NCBI GenBank assembly: GCA_003243425.1
Contig: QFQP01000013.1
Coordinates: 186,001-250,000, forward strand
Direction: 5' to 3'
Length of the DNA: 64,000 nucleotides
Source: Archangium gephyra
GTDB lineage: Bacteria; Myxococcota; Myxococcia; Myxococcales; Myxococcaceae
Below, in pieces: positions 37,301 through 45,192 of this stretch. The notes under the pieces were generated by a model. It was given only the letters and a program-made list of their open reading frames with translations, did not search any database and had not been told where the DNA came from. How positions within the stretch are numbered: the stretch's first letter is position 1; every line of letters starts with the position of its first letter. The position numbers and the translations under genes are program-made.

Positions 37301-37958
37301 GGCGCAGATCGAGTTCGCGCGGGCCGATGGTCGCGCGGCGATGGCGGCGCTCGAGAAGGCCAACAAGTTGAACCCGAAAGACGCCGAGACCTTCTGTGAG
37401 ATCGGCAACGCGTTCGTGCGTCAGGGCAACAACGACACCGCGGGTGCGGCATACGGCGCGGCGACGCGGGAAGACCCCAGGTCGATCTGCGGCCTGGCGG
37501 GCCCGCTGTTCGCCAGGCCCGCGAAGGGCTCGAAGTCGAAGGAGCTGATCAACGGCCTGCTCGGTCGCAGCACCAACGCGTGGGAGAAGGGCTGGTTGCT
37601 GTCGACGCTCGCGCGCATTCAGTTGCTCGACAACGACGCGGGTGGCGCGCGCGAATCAGTCGAAGAAGCGCTGAAGGAGGCGCCTTTCCACCCGGCGGTG
37701 TGGTTCGCGAACGGCGAGGTCTTCAAGCGCGAGAAGAACGACGCGAAGGCCATCGAAGCCTGGGGAAAGGCCGCGGAGTTCGACGGGTCGTGGAGTCAGG
37801 TTCGCCTCGCCTACGCCGACGCGCTCGCGAGGCAGGGTGGCGGCGCGCTGCCGCAGGCGATTACTCAGTACGAAGCCGTGCTGGTGATCGATCAGAATGA
37901 AGGCGACCTCGCGCGCGTGAAGAAGACGATCGCGACCTTGAAGAAGCAGCTCCCGTGA
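34392..37958 (+). CDS. Large TPR protein with one transmembrane helix
   Basis: 1188 residues. Residues 1-135 hold TPR units (VELARAYIDRGDNERAIATCQ, AYNLIGEALLRKGLYRSALP). A long Pro/Ala-rich linker (about 140-400, with a repeated DPFA-F motif) leads to one transmembrane helix (about 413-432, KVAVVAVLVVLVGGLGGSF). About 750 residues of tandem TPRs beyond it are probably periplasmic. This cytoplasmic-TPR/membrane/periplasmic-TPR layout suggests a trans-envelope scaffold. Myxobacterial gliding and export machines use such proteins, but I cannot tie it to one. The next gene overlaps by 4 bp. Confidence 0.85.
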   Translation: MSKPMVEKYEQLLAQDPTSTVFVELARAYIDRGDNERAIATCQQGVTHHPNSVVGRVLWGKALINAGKAADAMKQFDLAVSIDRENPHAYNLIGEALLRKGLYRSALPILRRAVALQPNDHRIAQWFEQTKQALAGGPAPILGDGPLVQDKPAAPVAQSDDPFAAFAPAKTDPDAQATVLMAAHTTAPVDRSRPPVPTAELPAVAPPPPQDARQTQELPLIAATMEAPDPFASFGTSSDPDTVRGLTSTFDALGSSGAFTGNGPQSPQVDDEPSVVVQGVALEDPAPVPAPSGPRAGGPPVLQAVPAAAPPPPANNLLEDVVSTQSELPTSEFQMPGMIQTPLHTAGAAPRSSGGLLDDIPDEIMEPPSAVVAPSVQFNTQATEAIAKEYERELRAKLEVTKQKKTFFQAHGLKVAVVAVLVVLVGGLGGSFVYTRVKNQGETLDTSIAKGLSAVNADTKEQYGAAVKALEQAIKMDDSNTEAAALNGYARAMLFAENGGTAADRDAAIAAFAQPSVRNARPDLALVVDYLTAEDAGRSAARQQLLGSNLEKGAVQAQAGRIFLADKKYDDALARLKKATELDPRNTRALVALGDYYLAFEDWDSALEMLSRAESLSKFHPARVIGHAEARLELGRELPEALNDLEGLPGSAEIPAALAGRYALMLGRAQSANGKHEEALKTLSEAQPKYTDLSLQYAMALGDAQRAAGQMAAAQKSFEEALKLAPKSESAREGLGRVLLARSREKELTDRLRADKDARKVALLRGIAYYRLGDPKKARAELQTTQTNGKYPAEAAVYLALIDAQEEGSGDKAVETLERFAGSLKRNKATVQVALARVYMQKGALDKARTQLEDAAKDPQDYEGNALLGELLLKAGVPPDVAIEPLQRAVERNGSHAPSRHLLTRVLLQLGKVPEAVKQIEAWTLDNPSLELVWRDAALVYLQAGRIKDSANAMSKVSDKVDDIEWCRTKAQIEFARADGRAAMAALEKANKLNPKDAETFCEIGNAFVRQGNNDTAGAAYGAATREDPRSICGLAGPLFARPAKGSKSKELINGLLGRSTNAWEKGWLLSTLARIQLLDNDAGGARESVEEALKEAPFHPAVWFANGEVFKREKNDAKAIEAWGKAAEFDGSWSQVRLAYADALARQGGGALPQAITQYEAVLVIDQNEGDLARVKKTIATLKKQLP

Positions 37959-38302
37959 CCGCGCGCGTGCCCGTCTTCAAGATTTCACTCAACAACGCCA
38001 CGCTGTTGTCAGGGCTCTACCTGGTGGTGGCGGTCGCGACGGAGCTGGTTCGCCGTCAGTGGAACCCGCGCTGGTTGGAGCGCGTGTCGCTTTCGCTGGA
38101 GGCCTTCCCGGCGCGCACGTTGGAGCTGCTCGGTCTGTTCGAGCCGGTTCGGCGTGCGTGGGCGGAGGGCCGGTTGTCGCAGCTCGAAGTTCGCTTCATC
38201 TATGCCGCCACGACGGTGGGCGTGATCTTCACGCTCGGCTTCGCGGTCGGTCTCGTGATGTGGGGCATCGAACGCATCGCCAATCGTCGCGCGACGGAGT
38301 GA
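37955..38302 (+). CDS. Small membrane protein
   Basis: 115 residues with two hydrophobic helices (about 14-30 and 83-105, FIYAATTVGVIFTLGFAVGL) joined by an amphipathic region with conserved-looking RRQWNPRWLERVSL. GTG 37955 overlaps the TPR stop (GTGA), so the two are co-translated. Probably a membrane partner of the TPR protein. No known family recognised. Confidence 0.75.
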   Translation: MTARVPVFKISLNNATLLSGLYLVVAVATELVRRQWNPRWLERVSLSLEAFPARTLELLGLFEPVRRAWAEGRLSQLEVRFIYAATTVGVIFTLGFAVGLVMWGIERIANRRATE

Positions 38303-38308
38303 GTGAAC

Positions 38309-39472
38309 ATGACAGGGCAGGGGCGGGTCGCAGCGATCGACGTGCTGCGAGGGGTGTCGTTGTTCGGAATCTTCCAGATGAACGTGCAGCTCTTCGCGTT
38401 TCCGCTGGCCGGGTACATGCGCCCGCCATTGGTGACGCCGCTTCACGGGCTCGATCTCGCCGCGTGGTTGTTCACGCACGTCATCTGCGAGTTCAAGTTC
38501 ATCACCGTGTTCTCGATGTTGTTCGGCGCCGGCATCGTGCTCGCGAAGCCCGACAACAGAACGTTCTGGTCGCGGCAGGGCTGGCTGCTCTTCTTCGGGC
38601 TGCTGCACGCGTACTTCGTGTGGTTCGGCGACATCCTCGTCATCTACGCAATCGGCGGCGCGTTCATGTGGAAGGCGCGCTTCTGGCCTTCCGCGAAACA
38701 GGCTCGCTATGGCGTGGCGCTGTTCTGCGCGCCGCTGGTGTTGGTACCTGCGCTCGAGTTGTCGGTCGCGCTGCTGCCGGCAGAAATGCAGAAGATGATG
38801 CTCGAGGGCTTCTCGCCCACGCCGGTGATGCTGGCGCGTGAGGTCGCCATCAATCGCGGGCCGTGGCTTCAGCAGTTGCTCTTCCGCTTCGGGCAGACCA
38901 GCGAAGGAGAATTGTTCGCGTGTCTGCTCCACGTGTGGCGCGCGGCGGGGGGCATGGCGATCGGCGCGAGTCTGACGACGTCGGGCGTGTTGCTCGGTCA
39001 ACGCCCGGAGCTCGAGACGAAGTTGGTGAAGTGGGGGCTCGGCATCGGAACGCCGCTGATGCTGACGAGCGCGGCGCTGTTGCTGGCGTTCGACTTTCCG
39101 CCGAGCAGCGGCATGTCGTTGGGGCTCGTGAGCTACGTGGCTTCGCTGCCCATGGGCCTCGGCTTCCTCGGCCTCGGTTTGAAGGCCGTGCGGTGCTGGA
39201 GCGGCCCGGTGTTGCGCGCGCTCGCGGCGGCGGGGCGCATGTCGCTGACGCACTACCTGTCGCAGTCGCTCATCGCGTCGGTGATCTTCTACGGTTTCGG
39301 GTTCGGGCTGCACGGCCAGCTCGCGCGGTGGCAGTTGATTCCGCTCGCCGCGGCGATCTGGGCCGTACAGGTCGCGTCGTCTCCCATGCTGGAGCGCGTG
39401 TTCGTCCGTGGTCCCTTCGAGCGCGCGTGGCGCGCGTTGGTGCGGCTCACTTCCACTCCGAGGCATGCCTGA
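38309..39472 (+). CDS. DUF418 (YeiB-like) membrane protein
   Basis: 387 residues from ATG 38309, with GGAG 9 bp upstream. About eight to ten hydrophobic helices. The N-terminal AAIDVLRGVSLFGIFQMNVQ and the C-terminal GRMSLTHYLSQSLIASVIFYG are hallmarks of the DUF418/YeiB family, which is related to acyltransferase-3-like membrane proteins. Its biochemical role is undefined. It follows the TPR/membrane pair at 6 bp and may share their transcript. Confidence 0.9.
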   Translation: MTGQGRVAAIDVLRGVSLFGIFQMNVQLFAFPLAGYMRPPLVTPLHGLDLAAWLFTHVICEFKFITVFSMLFGAGIVLAKPDNRTFWSRQGWLLFFGLLHAYFVWFGDILVIYAIGGAFMWKARFWPSAKQARYGVALFCAPLVLVPALELSVALLPAEMQKMMLEGFSPTPVMLAREVAINRGPWLQQLLFRFGQTSEGELFACLLHVWRAAGGMAIGASLTTSGVLLGQRPELETKLVKWGLGIGTPLMLTSAALLLAFDFPPSSGMSLGLVSYVASLPMGLGFLGLGLKAVRCWSGPVLRALAAAGRMSLTHYLSQSLIASVIFYGFGFGLHGQLARWQLIPLAAAIWAVQVASSPMLERVFVRGPFERAWRALVRLTSTPRHA

Positions 39473-39645
39473 GCGTCGAGCGGCCAACACATCGAGAAGT
39501 TGCGTGACGAGTGCGCGTGGAAATTCGCGTTCGATTTCCGGCCGTACTCCGATCACTTCCGGTTGCTCGAGCAGATGCGAAGTTCGTCGAGCGAATCGGG
39601 ACGATCGCGTTGGGCAACATGAAAGCGGTGAACGGTCTGGAGTGA
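39473..39645 (+). pseudogene. Possible remnant of a decayed gene
   Basis: The 205-bp gap after the DUF418 gene contains two protein-like stretches in different frames: HIEKLRDECAWKFAFDFRPY from 39488, and AKFVERIGTIALGNMKAVNG ending at TGA 39643-39645. A single frameshift would join them. No start, no ribosome site and no recognised family. Confidence 0.28.
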
Positions 39646-39677
39646 GTGCCGAACTGCGTGCATCGTTCGAGGCACCC

Positions 39678-40085
39678 ATGGACCTCCGCGCGCTCGTTCT
39701 CCCGTTGGTGTTGTCAGCAGCTCCCGTGCAGTTGCCGAAGTGCTCGAGCGGTGAACTGATCGTTGCGACGGATCAGGGCTACCGCTGCGCTTCGTTCAAG
39801 TCGCTGCTCGAAGAACAACGCAGCTCCTCGAGTTGGGGCGCTGAGAACGTGTTGCCCACGTGCAACTCGGGTCAGTTTCTTCAGAGCGAAGGCTTCGGCA
39901 AGTGGCGCTGCCTGGAAGCCGACAAGGTGATTCCGTCATGCAGCAGCGGCGAGACCTTGCGCAGTGAGGGTTACTCGTCGGGCTGGAAGTGCGATCGCAA
40001 GCCGCAGCTGCCGTCGTGCAGTTCGGGCGAAGTGTGGGTGTCGGAAGGCGGCGATTCGTGGCGCTGCCGACGGTTCAAGGACTGA
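39678..40085 (+). CDS. Small secreted protein with four CxSG[EQ] repeats
   Basis: 135 residues from ATG 39678, which starts a signal peptide (MDLRALVLPLVLSAAPVQ). The mature part is four tandem units of about 24-30 residues: LPKCSSGELI...YRC, LPTCNSGQFL...KWRC, IPSCSSGETL...GWKC, LPSCSSGEVW...SWRC. Each unit has two cysteines, so eight in all, probably four disulphides. I do not recognise the family. Its last 11 bp overlap the convergent M50-like gene. Confidence 0.75.
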   Translation: MDLRALVLPLVLSAAPVQLPKCSSGELIVATDQGYRCASFKSLLEEQRSSSSWGAENVLPTCNSGQFLQSEGFGKWRCLEADKVIPSCSSGETLRSEGYSSGWKCDRKPQLPSCSSGEVWVSEGGDSWRCRRFKD

Positions 40086-40779
40086 CCATCGGCTTCTGCG
40101 GTTTGTCCTGAAGCGCCAGCCACGCGCCGGTGATCAACACGGCGACTGAGACCAGCGTCCACAGCGCGGCCCACACGATCGCCGGAACGATCGTGAGGTC
40201 GGCCAGCAACGACGCGTCACTCTGCGCGCGCACCGCCGAGTTCCAGAGGTCGTCCTTCAGATCCATCACCGCGTAGAGCGCCGTGAAACTGGCGATGAAG
40301 ATGTTCACGCCGCCGACGACGTTGACCGGCAGCCACCGCGCGCCGGCTCCGAACGCGACCGCCATGCCCAGCGAGAAGAACAACGTGAACGCATCACGCG
40401 CATAGAAGATGCCCATCAGCCCGAGCCACGCGCACGCCGCGGCCAACATCGCGCGCCGCGCGTTGAACCGGAATGACAGCACCAGCAACAGCACCGAAAT
40501 CACCGCGCTGCCGACGTACCCGGCCGAATACACGGCGACCTGCGCGAAGAAGCCGTCGGGAATTCGCGAAAGACACTGCCCCGATTCATCGAGGCGCAGC
40601 GTCACCTGCTCGACCGAACCACCGACGATCAGCGACGCAATCGCGTGGCCGGTCTCGTGGCCCATCACCGCCAACAACTTGAACGGCGTGAGAATCACCG
40701 AGTCCCAGAACACGGAACCCAGCACCACGATGGCCAGCAACAACCCGGCACGACCGAAGTGGAGCTCCGTCTTCTTCAT
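40075..40779 (-). CDS. M50-like membrane metallopeptidase
   Basis: 234 residues, five to six hydrophobic helices. HETGHA at about residue 41 inside a membrane-proximal segment (LLAVMGHETGHAIASLIVGG) matches the zinc site of the M50B-like/peptidase-M50 family. The second ligand motif (NPDG-like) is not obvious. Such proteins cleave in membranes or act as membrane proteins of unknown function. Single gene. Confidence 0.8.
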   Translation of the reverse strand: MKKTELHFGRAGLLLAIVVLGSVFWDSVILTPFKLLAVMGHETGHAIASLIVGGSVEQVTLRLDESGQCLSRIPDGFFAQVAVYSAGYVGSAVISVLLLVLSFRFNARRAMLAAACAWLGLMGIFYARDAFTLFFSLGMAVAFGAGARWLPVNVVGGVNIFIASFTALYAVMDLKDDLWNSAVRAQSDASLLADLTIVPAIVWAALWTLVSVAVLITGAWLALQDKPQKPMVSP

Positions 40780-40812
40780 GGCGACTTGAACGCCCGGACG
40801 GGCCGACTTGTT

Positions 40813-41868
40813 TCAGAGCCCCGGAACGCCAGAACCACCACAGAACACGTCGCGGTCCAACGCGCGGGCGTAGTGCGGCAGACGCGACGGCAGGCTGCGG
40901 AGGGCAGGGTAGTCGCGCATCAACTCCGCGAGGTTCTTGTGCGCGAGGATCGAAATCGTCGCGTACTCGGGCGCCAGCACGCGCAGCTTCGATGGCAGGC
41001 CCGAGAGCGCACACGTCATCGCCAGGAACTGCCCCTGCGTGACTTCGAAGTGTCGCGGTGAATGCCCGAGCCGGCTGCGGTCTTCGACGACCAGCCGGCC
41101 ATGCGTCACCACCGCGAGCACGTTGGCCACTTCACCGGGGTTCACCAGCGCCTGTCCGGCCTCGAGCTCCATGTGCTGGAAACGGCCGATCAACCGCGCG
41201 CGGGCGATCGAGTCGATGTCGGTGAACAGCCGCGAGGCCATGAAGCCTTCGACGAGCCGCTCGCGATAGAAGCCGAGCAGTCGATGGTGCAGCGCTTCAT
41301 CGTCGGCGAGCAGGGTCTGCAGCCGCTCCGAAGAGATCTCGAGAATCGTGCAGTCGCCGATCGCCCGCGCCGACGCCGCGCGCAACTGCGCCGAGAACAA
41401 CCCGAACAACCCGAACGCCTCACCCTTCGTGGTGTGCCGCAGCGCGACCTCACGGCCGTCCTTGTGGCGCAGCAGCTCGAGCGTGCCGTCGACCACCACG
41501 AAGAAGCTCGTGGCTTCATCGCCTTCGCGGAACAACAGCTCGCCGTCGGGCACTTCGAGCTGAATGGCGTCCTGCGACATCTTCTCGAGCGACGCGGCCG
41601 GGAGATCGCGGAACAGCGGCACCTGCGTCAGCGCGAAGTACGCCACTTCGACGTCGGCGGTGACCGTGCCCAGCACCGGCGCGTTCATCTGCATCTGCGC
41701 GGTGCGCGGGTCGGTATCGAACGACTCGTCGAACCCGCGGCGCTGCTCTTCGCGCGCCACGTCTTGCAGCACGTCGACCGGAATCAACGACACCGGCGGC
41801 GGAACCGGCACTGCCACGCGCGACCGCAACTGCTTGGGAACGCTGCGAGGCAATGGGCTCTCTGACAT
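40813..41868 (-). CDS. Cyclic-nucleotide-binding-domain protein
   Basis: 351 residues. AAGGAG lies 7 bp before ATG 41868. After a Pro-rich N-terminus (1-80) comes a cNMP-binding fold (about 85-200: VPLFRDLPAASLEKMS, PDGELLFREGDEATSFFVVVDGTLEL, EAFGLFGLFSAQLRAASARA). A second, degenerate copy follows (about 215-330, LEAGQALVNPGEVANVLAVV). There is no DNA-binding helix-turn-helix, so it is not a CRP-type activator. It may sense cAMP or c-di-GMP as a regulatory subunit. Divergent from mobA. Confidence 0.85.
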   Translation of the reverse strand: MSESPLPRSVPKQLRSRVAVPVPPPVSLIPVDVLQDVAREEQRRGFDESFDTDPRTAQMQMNAPVLGTVTADVEVAYFALTQVPLFRDLPAASLEKMSQDAIQLEVPDGELLFREGDEATSFFVVVDGTLELLRHKDGREVALRHTTKGEAFGLFGLFSAQLRAASARAIGDCTILEISSERLQTLLADDEALHHRLLGFYRERLVEGFMASRLFTDIDSIARARLIGRFQHMELEAGQALVNPGEVANVLAVVTHGRLVVEDRSRLGHSPRHFEVTQGQFLAMTCALSGLPSKLRVLAPEYATISILAHKNLAELMRDYPALRSLPSRLPHYARALDRDVFCGGSGVPGL

Positions 41869-41964
41869 GCACGACTCCTTCAGGCGGGTCGAAAACTGGG
41901 CACTTCTGGAAACGGTGGGAGACTGTGGGACACCGTGTACGGAAGTCATGACACAGCCGTCAAG

Positions 41965-42576
41965 ATGGGGACCGTTCCTACGTTGGTCGTGTTGGCCGGC
42001 GGTCAAGGCACGCGGCTTGGCGGGCTTCCCAAAGGTCTTCTTCGTTTGCCTGACGGGGTGACCGTCATCGAGCACCTGCTGGAGCTGGGCGATGGCTCCG
42101 CGTTCGTCAGCACCAACCACCCCGAGTGGTATGAGCGGCTCGACGTGCCGTTGGTCGCCGACCTCCAACCCGATCGCGGCGCGCCGGGCGGCGTCATCAC
42201 CGCGCTCGCGATGGCGACCACCGAGTGGGTGACCATCGTGGCGTGCGACATGCCCTTCGTGAACCGCGAGATGCTCGAGACGTTGTGGCAGCACCGGCAC
42301 GCGCACACCGACGCCATCTGCTTCACGCGCGGAGATCAGCTCGAGCCGCTGGTCGGGCTCTATCGCCGCTCGCTGGTGTACGACTGGGAGCCGCGGCTCG
42401 ATGGATGCCCGTCGATGCGCTCACTCGCCGAGTCAGTCCGCCTCGACACCATCAACTGGCATGAGCCGGAGCGGTTGATGAGCTTGAATTCGCCCGACGA
42501 CTTCCGTACGGCAGTCGAAAGTTTCAGCCTCAGCCGCGGCCTTGTTACGTTGCCGCTTCAGGTCGCCCAATGGTGA
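41965..42576 (+). CDS. mobA: Molybdenum cofactor guanylyltransferase-like nucleotidyltransferase
   Basis: 203 residues from ATG 41965. It has the nucleotide-binding LAGGQGTRLGGLPKGLL (the LAGGxSxRMGxxK family signature), ADLQPDRGAPGGVI, and the metal-binding ACDMPFV. It should transfer GMP to molybdopterin in the cytoplasm. The GTG at 41935 is possible but adds non-conserved residues. Its end overlaps the next gene by 7 bp. No other molybdopterin genes are near, so the symbol rests on the motifs. Confidence 0.8.
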   Translation: MGTVPTLVVLAGGQGTRLGGLPKGLLRLPDGVTVIEHLLELGDGSAFVSTNHPEWYERLDVPLVADLQPDRGAPGGVITALAMATTEWVTIVACDMPFVNREMLETLWQHRHAHTDAICFTRGDQLEPLVGLYRRSLVYDWEPRLDGCPSMRSLAESVRLDTINWHEPERLMSLNSPDDFRTAVESFSLSRGLVTLPLQVAQW

Positions 42577-43154
42577 AGACGTTCGAGAAAGCCGTCACCG
42601 GCTTCAACCACAACATCAAACACAAGGGAAAGGTCTACCACGTCCAGACGGAAGACTCGGGCGTGGCCAACCCCCACATCATCACGCACCTCTTCGTGGG
42701 CGGGAACATCCTCGCGACGAAGAAGTCGTCGTACACCGACATCGTCAAGAGCGAGAACCTCGCGGAGCTCGTGCGCGAGATGATGGAAGAGCAGCACAAG
42801 CAGATGCTGCGCAACCTCATCAACGGCACGTACGACAACGTCGACCGCAGCGCGACGGCGTACCAGCCCGGTGAGCTCGACATGGGGGCCGCGGCTGCGA
42901 AGGCCGCTGCGGTGCCTGCGCCTGCGAAGCCGGTCGCGCCTGCGCCGTTGCAGCTGACCAACCTCGTGCCCACGCCCGTGGCCCCGGTGGCGTCTTCGCC
43001 GTCGTTGCCGCCCGAAGTGCTCGCCGCGCGGCAGCTCACCGAGAAGCCGCGTGAGAACAACGTCGGCGTCGAGACGCTCTTCGGTGAAGACCTCATCAGC
43101 GAGAAGTCGCTCGACGAGGTGATCCTGTCCTACCTCGCTGGCGACGGGCGCTGA
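42570..43154 (+). CDS. Conserved protein of unknown function, Ala/Pro linker and C-terminal acidic motif
   Basis: 194 residues. The N-terminal about 90 residues are dense and look strongly conserved (TFEKAVTGFNHNIKHKGKVY, VQTEDSGVANPHIITHLFVG, ILATKKSSYTDIVKSENLAE). An Ala/Pro linker follows, then a C-terminal segment (EKSLDEVILSYLAGDGR) that resembles a short interaction motif. I recognise it as a conserved myxobacterial hypothetical but know no function. ATG 42570 overlaps the mobA stop, so it is translationally coupled. Cytoplasmic. Confidence 0.8.
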   Translation: MVKTFEKAVTGFNHNIKHKGKVYHVQTEDSGVANPHIITHLFVGGNILATKKSSYTDIVKSENLAELVREMMEEQHKQMLRNLINGTYDNVDRSATAYQPGELDMGAAAAKAAAVPAPAKPVAPAPLQLTNLVPTPVAPVASSPSLPPEVLAARQLTEKPRENNVGVETLFGEDLISEKSLDEVILSYLAGDGR

Positions 43155-43185
43155 TTCAGCGGGACGATTGAGGTAGACGCAGCGC

Positions 43186-45189
43186 ATGAGCGCTGCCTCC
43201 CTCGACCAGTTGTGCATCAACACCATCCGCACACTCTCCATCGACGTGATTCAGAAGGCCGACTCGGGGCACCCCGGGTTGCCGCTGGGCGCCGCGCCGA
43301 TGGCCTACGTGCTCTGGCAGAAGCACTTGAAGCACTGCCCCACGTCGCCGAAGTGGCCCGACCGTGATCGCTTCGTGCTGTCGGCTGGTCACGGCTCGAT
43401 GCTGCTCTACTCACTGCTGCACCTGACCGGTTACCCGCTGAGCAAGGAAGAGGTGCTCAACTTCCGCCAGTGGGGAAGCAAGACGCCCGGTCACCCCGAG
43501 AGCTTCCTGACGCCCGGTGTGGAAGCGACGACCGGGCCGCTGGGTCAGGGGCACGCCAACGCAGTGGGCATGGCGATCGCCGAACGCGCGCTCGCAGGCC
43601 GCTTCAACCAGCCCAGCTTCGACATCGTGAACCACTATACGTACTGCCTCGTGGGCGACGGCGACGTGATGGAGGGCGTGGCGATGGAGGCCGCGTCGCT
43701 CGCGGGGCACCTCAAGCTGGGCAAGCTCATCTGTCTCTACGACTCGAACGACGTGACGCTCGACGGGCCCGCGAAGGTGTCGTTCACCGACGACGTCGCC
43801 GCCCGCTACGCCTCGTGGGGTTGGCAGGTGCTGCACGTGGCCGACGGCAACACCGACCTCGCGGCGCTCGACCAGGCGCTCACCGACGCGAAGGCCGAGA
43901 CGCAGAAACCCACGATGATCATCGTGAAGACGACCATCGGTTACGGCTCGCCCAACAAGTCGGGCAAGTCGTCATCGCACGGCAGCCCGCTGGGCAAAGA
44001 CGAGATCGCGCTCACCAAGAAGGCGCTGGGGTGGAATTACGAAGAGCCGTTCTTCATTCCGCCCGAAGCGCTCGAGAACTTCCGCACCGCGGTGACGCGC
44101 GGTGAGAGCGCGATGGAGGCGTGGAAGAAGCGCTTCGAGGACTACCGCTCGGTGCACCCGGTGCTGGCCTCGGAATTCGAGCGCGTCATGAACAACACGC
44201 TGCCCGAGGGCTATGCGCTGGCGCTGCCCACGTTCCCCGCGGGCAAAGACGTCGAGACGCGCACCGCCGCCGGTCAGGCGCTCAACGCGCTCGCCAGGGC
44301 GGTCCCCGAGATCATCGGTGGTGACGCCGACCTCGGCGGCTCGACGAAGACCGTGTTGAAGGACGAAGGCAGCTTCAACGGCCAGTCGGGTCAGGGCCGC
44401 AACATCCACTTCGGGGTGCGCGAACACGCGATGGCGTCGATCGCCAACGGCATCAGCTACCACGGTGGTCTGCGACCCTTCACGGCCACGTTCTTCTGCT
44501 TCGTCGACTACGAGCGCCCGGCGATTCGTCTGGCGGCGATGAACAAGTTGCCCGTCGTGCATGTGTGGACCCACGACTCCATCGGCCTCGGTGAAGACGG
44601 CCCCACGCATCAGCCCGTGGAACACCTCGCGTCGGTTCGCGCGATCCCCGGTTTGTGCACGGTGCGCCCGGCCGACGCCGCCGAGTCGGCGGAGGCGTGG
44701 AAGTTCGCCATCGAGCGCAACCACGGCCCCACGGGGCTGGTGCTCTCGCGGCAGAAGCTGCCGGTGTTCGATCGCACGAAGTTCGGCGCGGCGTCGGGGC
44801 TGCACCAGGGCGCGTACGTGCTCGCCGAGGCCTCGAGCGCGCCGAAGGTGATTCTCATCGCCACCGGCTCCGAAATGCAGCTGGCGATGGGCGCGCGCGA
44901 GCAGCTCGAGAAGGAAGGCGTACCCACGCGCGTGGTGTCGATGCCGTGCATGGAGCAGTTCCGCGCGCAGAGCGCGGCGTACAGGGAATCGGTGCTGCCC
45001 GCGGCGGTGAAGGCGCGGGTGTCGATCGAAGCCGGCGTGACCTTCGGCTGGCGCGAGTGGGTCGGCGACGCGGGCGAGACCATCGGCGTCGACGAGTTCG
45101 GCGCGTCGGCTCCCGACAAGATCCTCTTCGAGCAGTACGGACTCACCGTGGGCGCCGTGGTCGAGGCCGCCAGGAAGACGTTGGGCTGA
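43186..45189 (+). CDS. tkt: Transketolase
   Basis: 667 residues, full length. It moves two-carbon units between sugar phosphates in the pentose phosphate pathway, using thiamine diphosphate. Conserved blocks are clear: KADSGHPGLPLGAAPMAYVL, the cofactor motif GDGDVMEGVAMEAASLAGH, TTIGYGSPNKSGKSSSHG, GVREHAMASIANGI and HDSIGLGEDGPTHQP. The lipoprotein gene starts 3 bp after its stop. Confidence 0.97.
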   Translation: MSAASLDQLCINTIRTLSIDVIQKADSGHPGLPLGAAPMAYVLWQKHLKHCPTSPKWPDRDRFVLSAGHGSMLLYSLLHLTGYPLSKEEVLNFRQWGSKTPGHPESFLTPGVEATTGPLGQGHANAVGMAIAERALAGRFNQPSFDIVNHYTYCLVGDGDVMEGVAMEAASLAGHLKLGKLICLYDSNDVTLDGPAKVSFTDDVAARYASWGWQVLHVADGNTDLAALDQALTDAKAETQKPTMIIVKTTIGYGSPNKSGKSSSHGSPLGKDEIALTKKALGWNYEEPFFIPPEALENFRTAVTRGESAMEAWKKRFEDYRSVHPVLASEFERVMNNTLPEGYALALPTFPAGKDVETRTAAGQALNALARAVPEIIGGDADLGGSTKTVLKDEGSFNGQSGQGRNIHFGVREHAMASIANGISYHGGLRPFTATFFCFVDYERPAIRLAAMNKLPVVHVWTHDSIGLGEDGPTHQPVEHLASVRAIPGLCTVRPADAAESAEAWKFAIERNHGPTGLVLSRQKLPVFDRTKFGAASGLHQGAYVLAEASSAPKVILIATGSEMQLAMGAREQLEKEGVPTRVVSMPCMEQFRAQSAAYRESVLPAAVKARVSIEAGVTFGWREWVGDAGETIGVDEFGASAPDKILFEQYGLTVGAVVEAARKTLG

Positions 45190-45192
45190 ACC

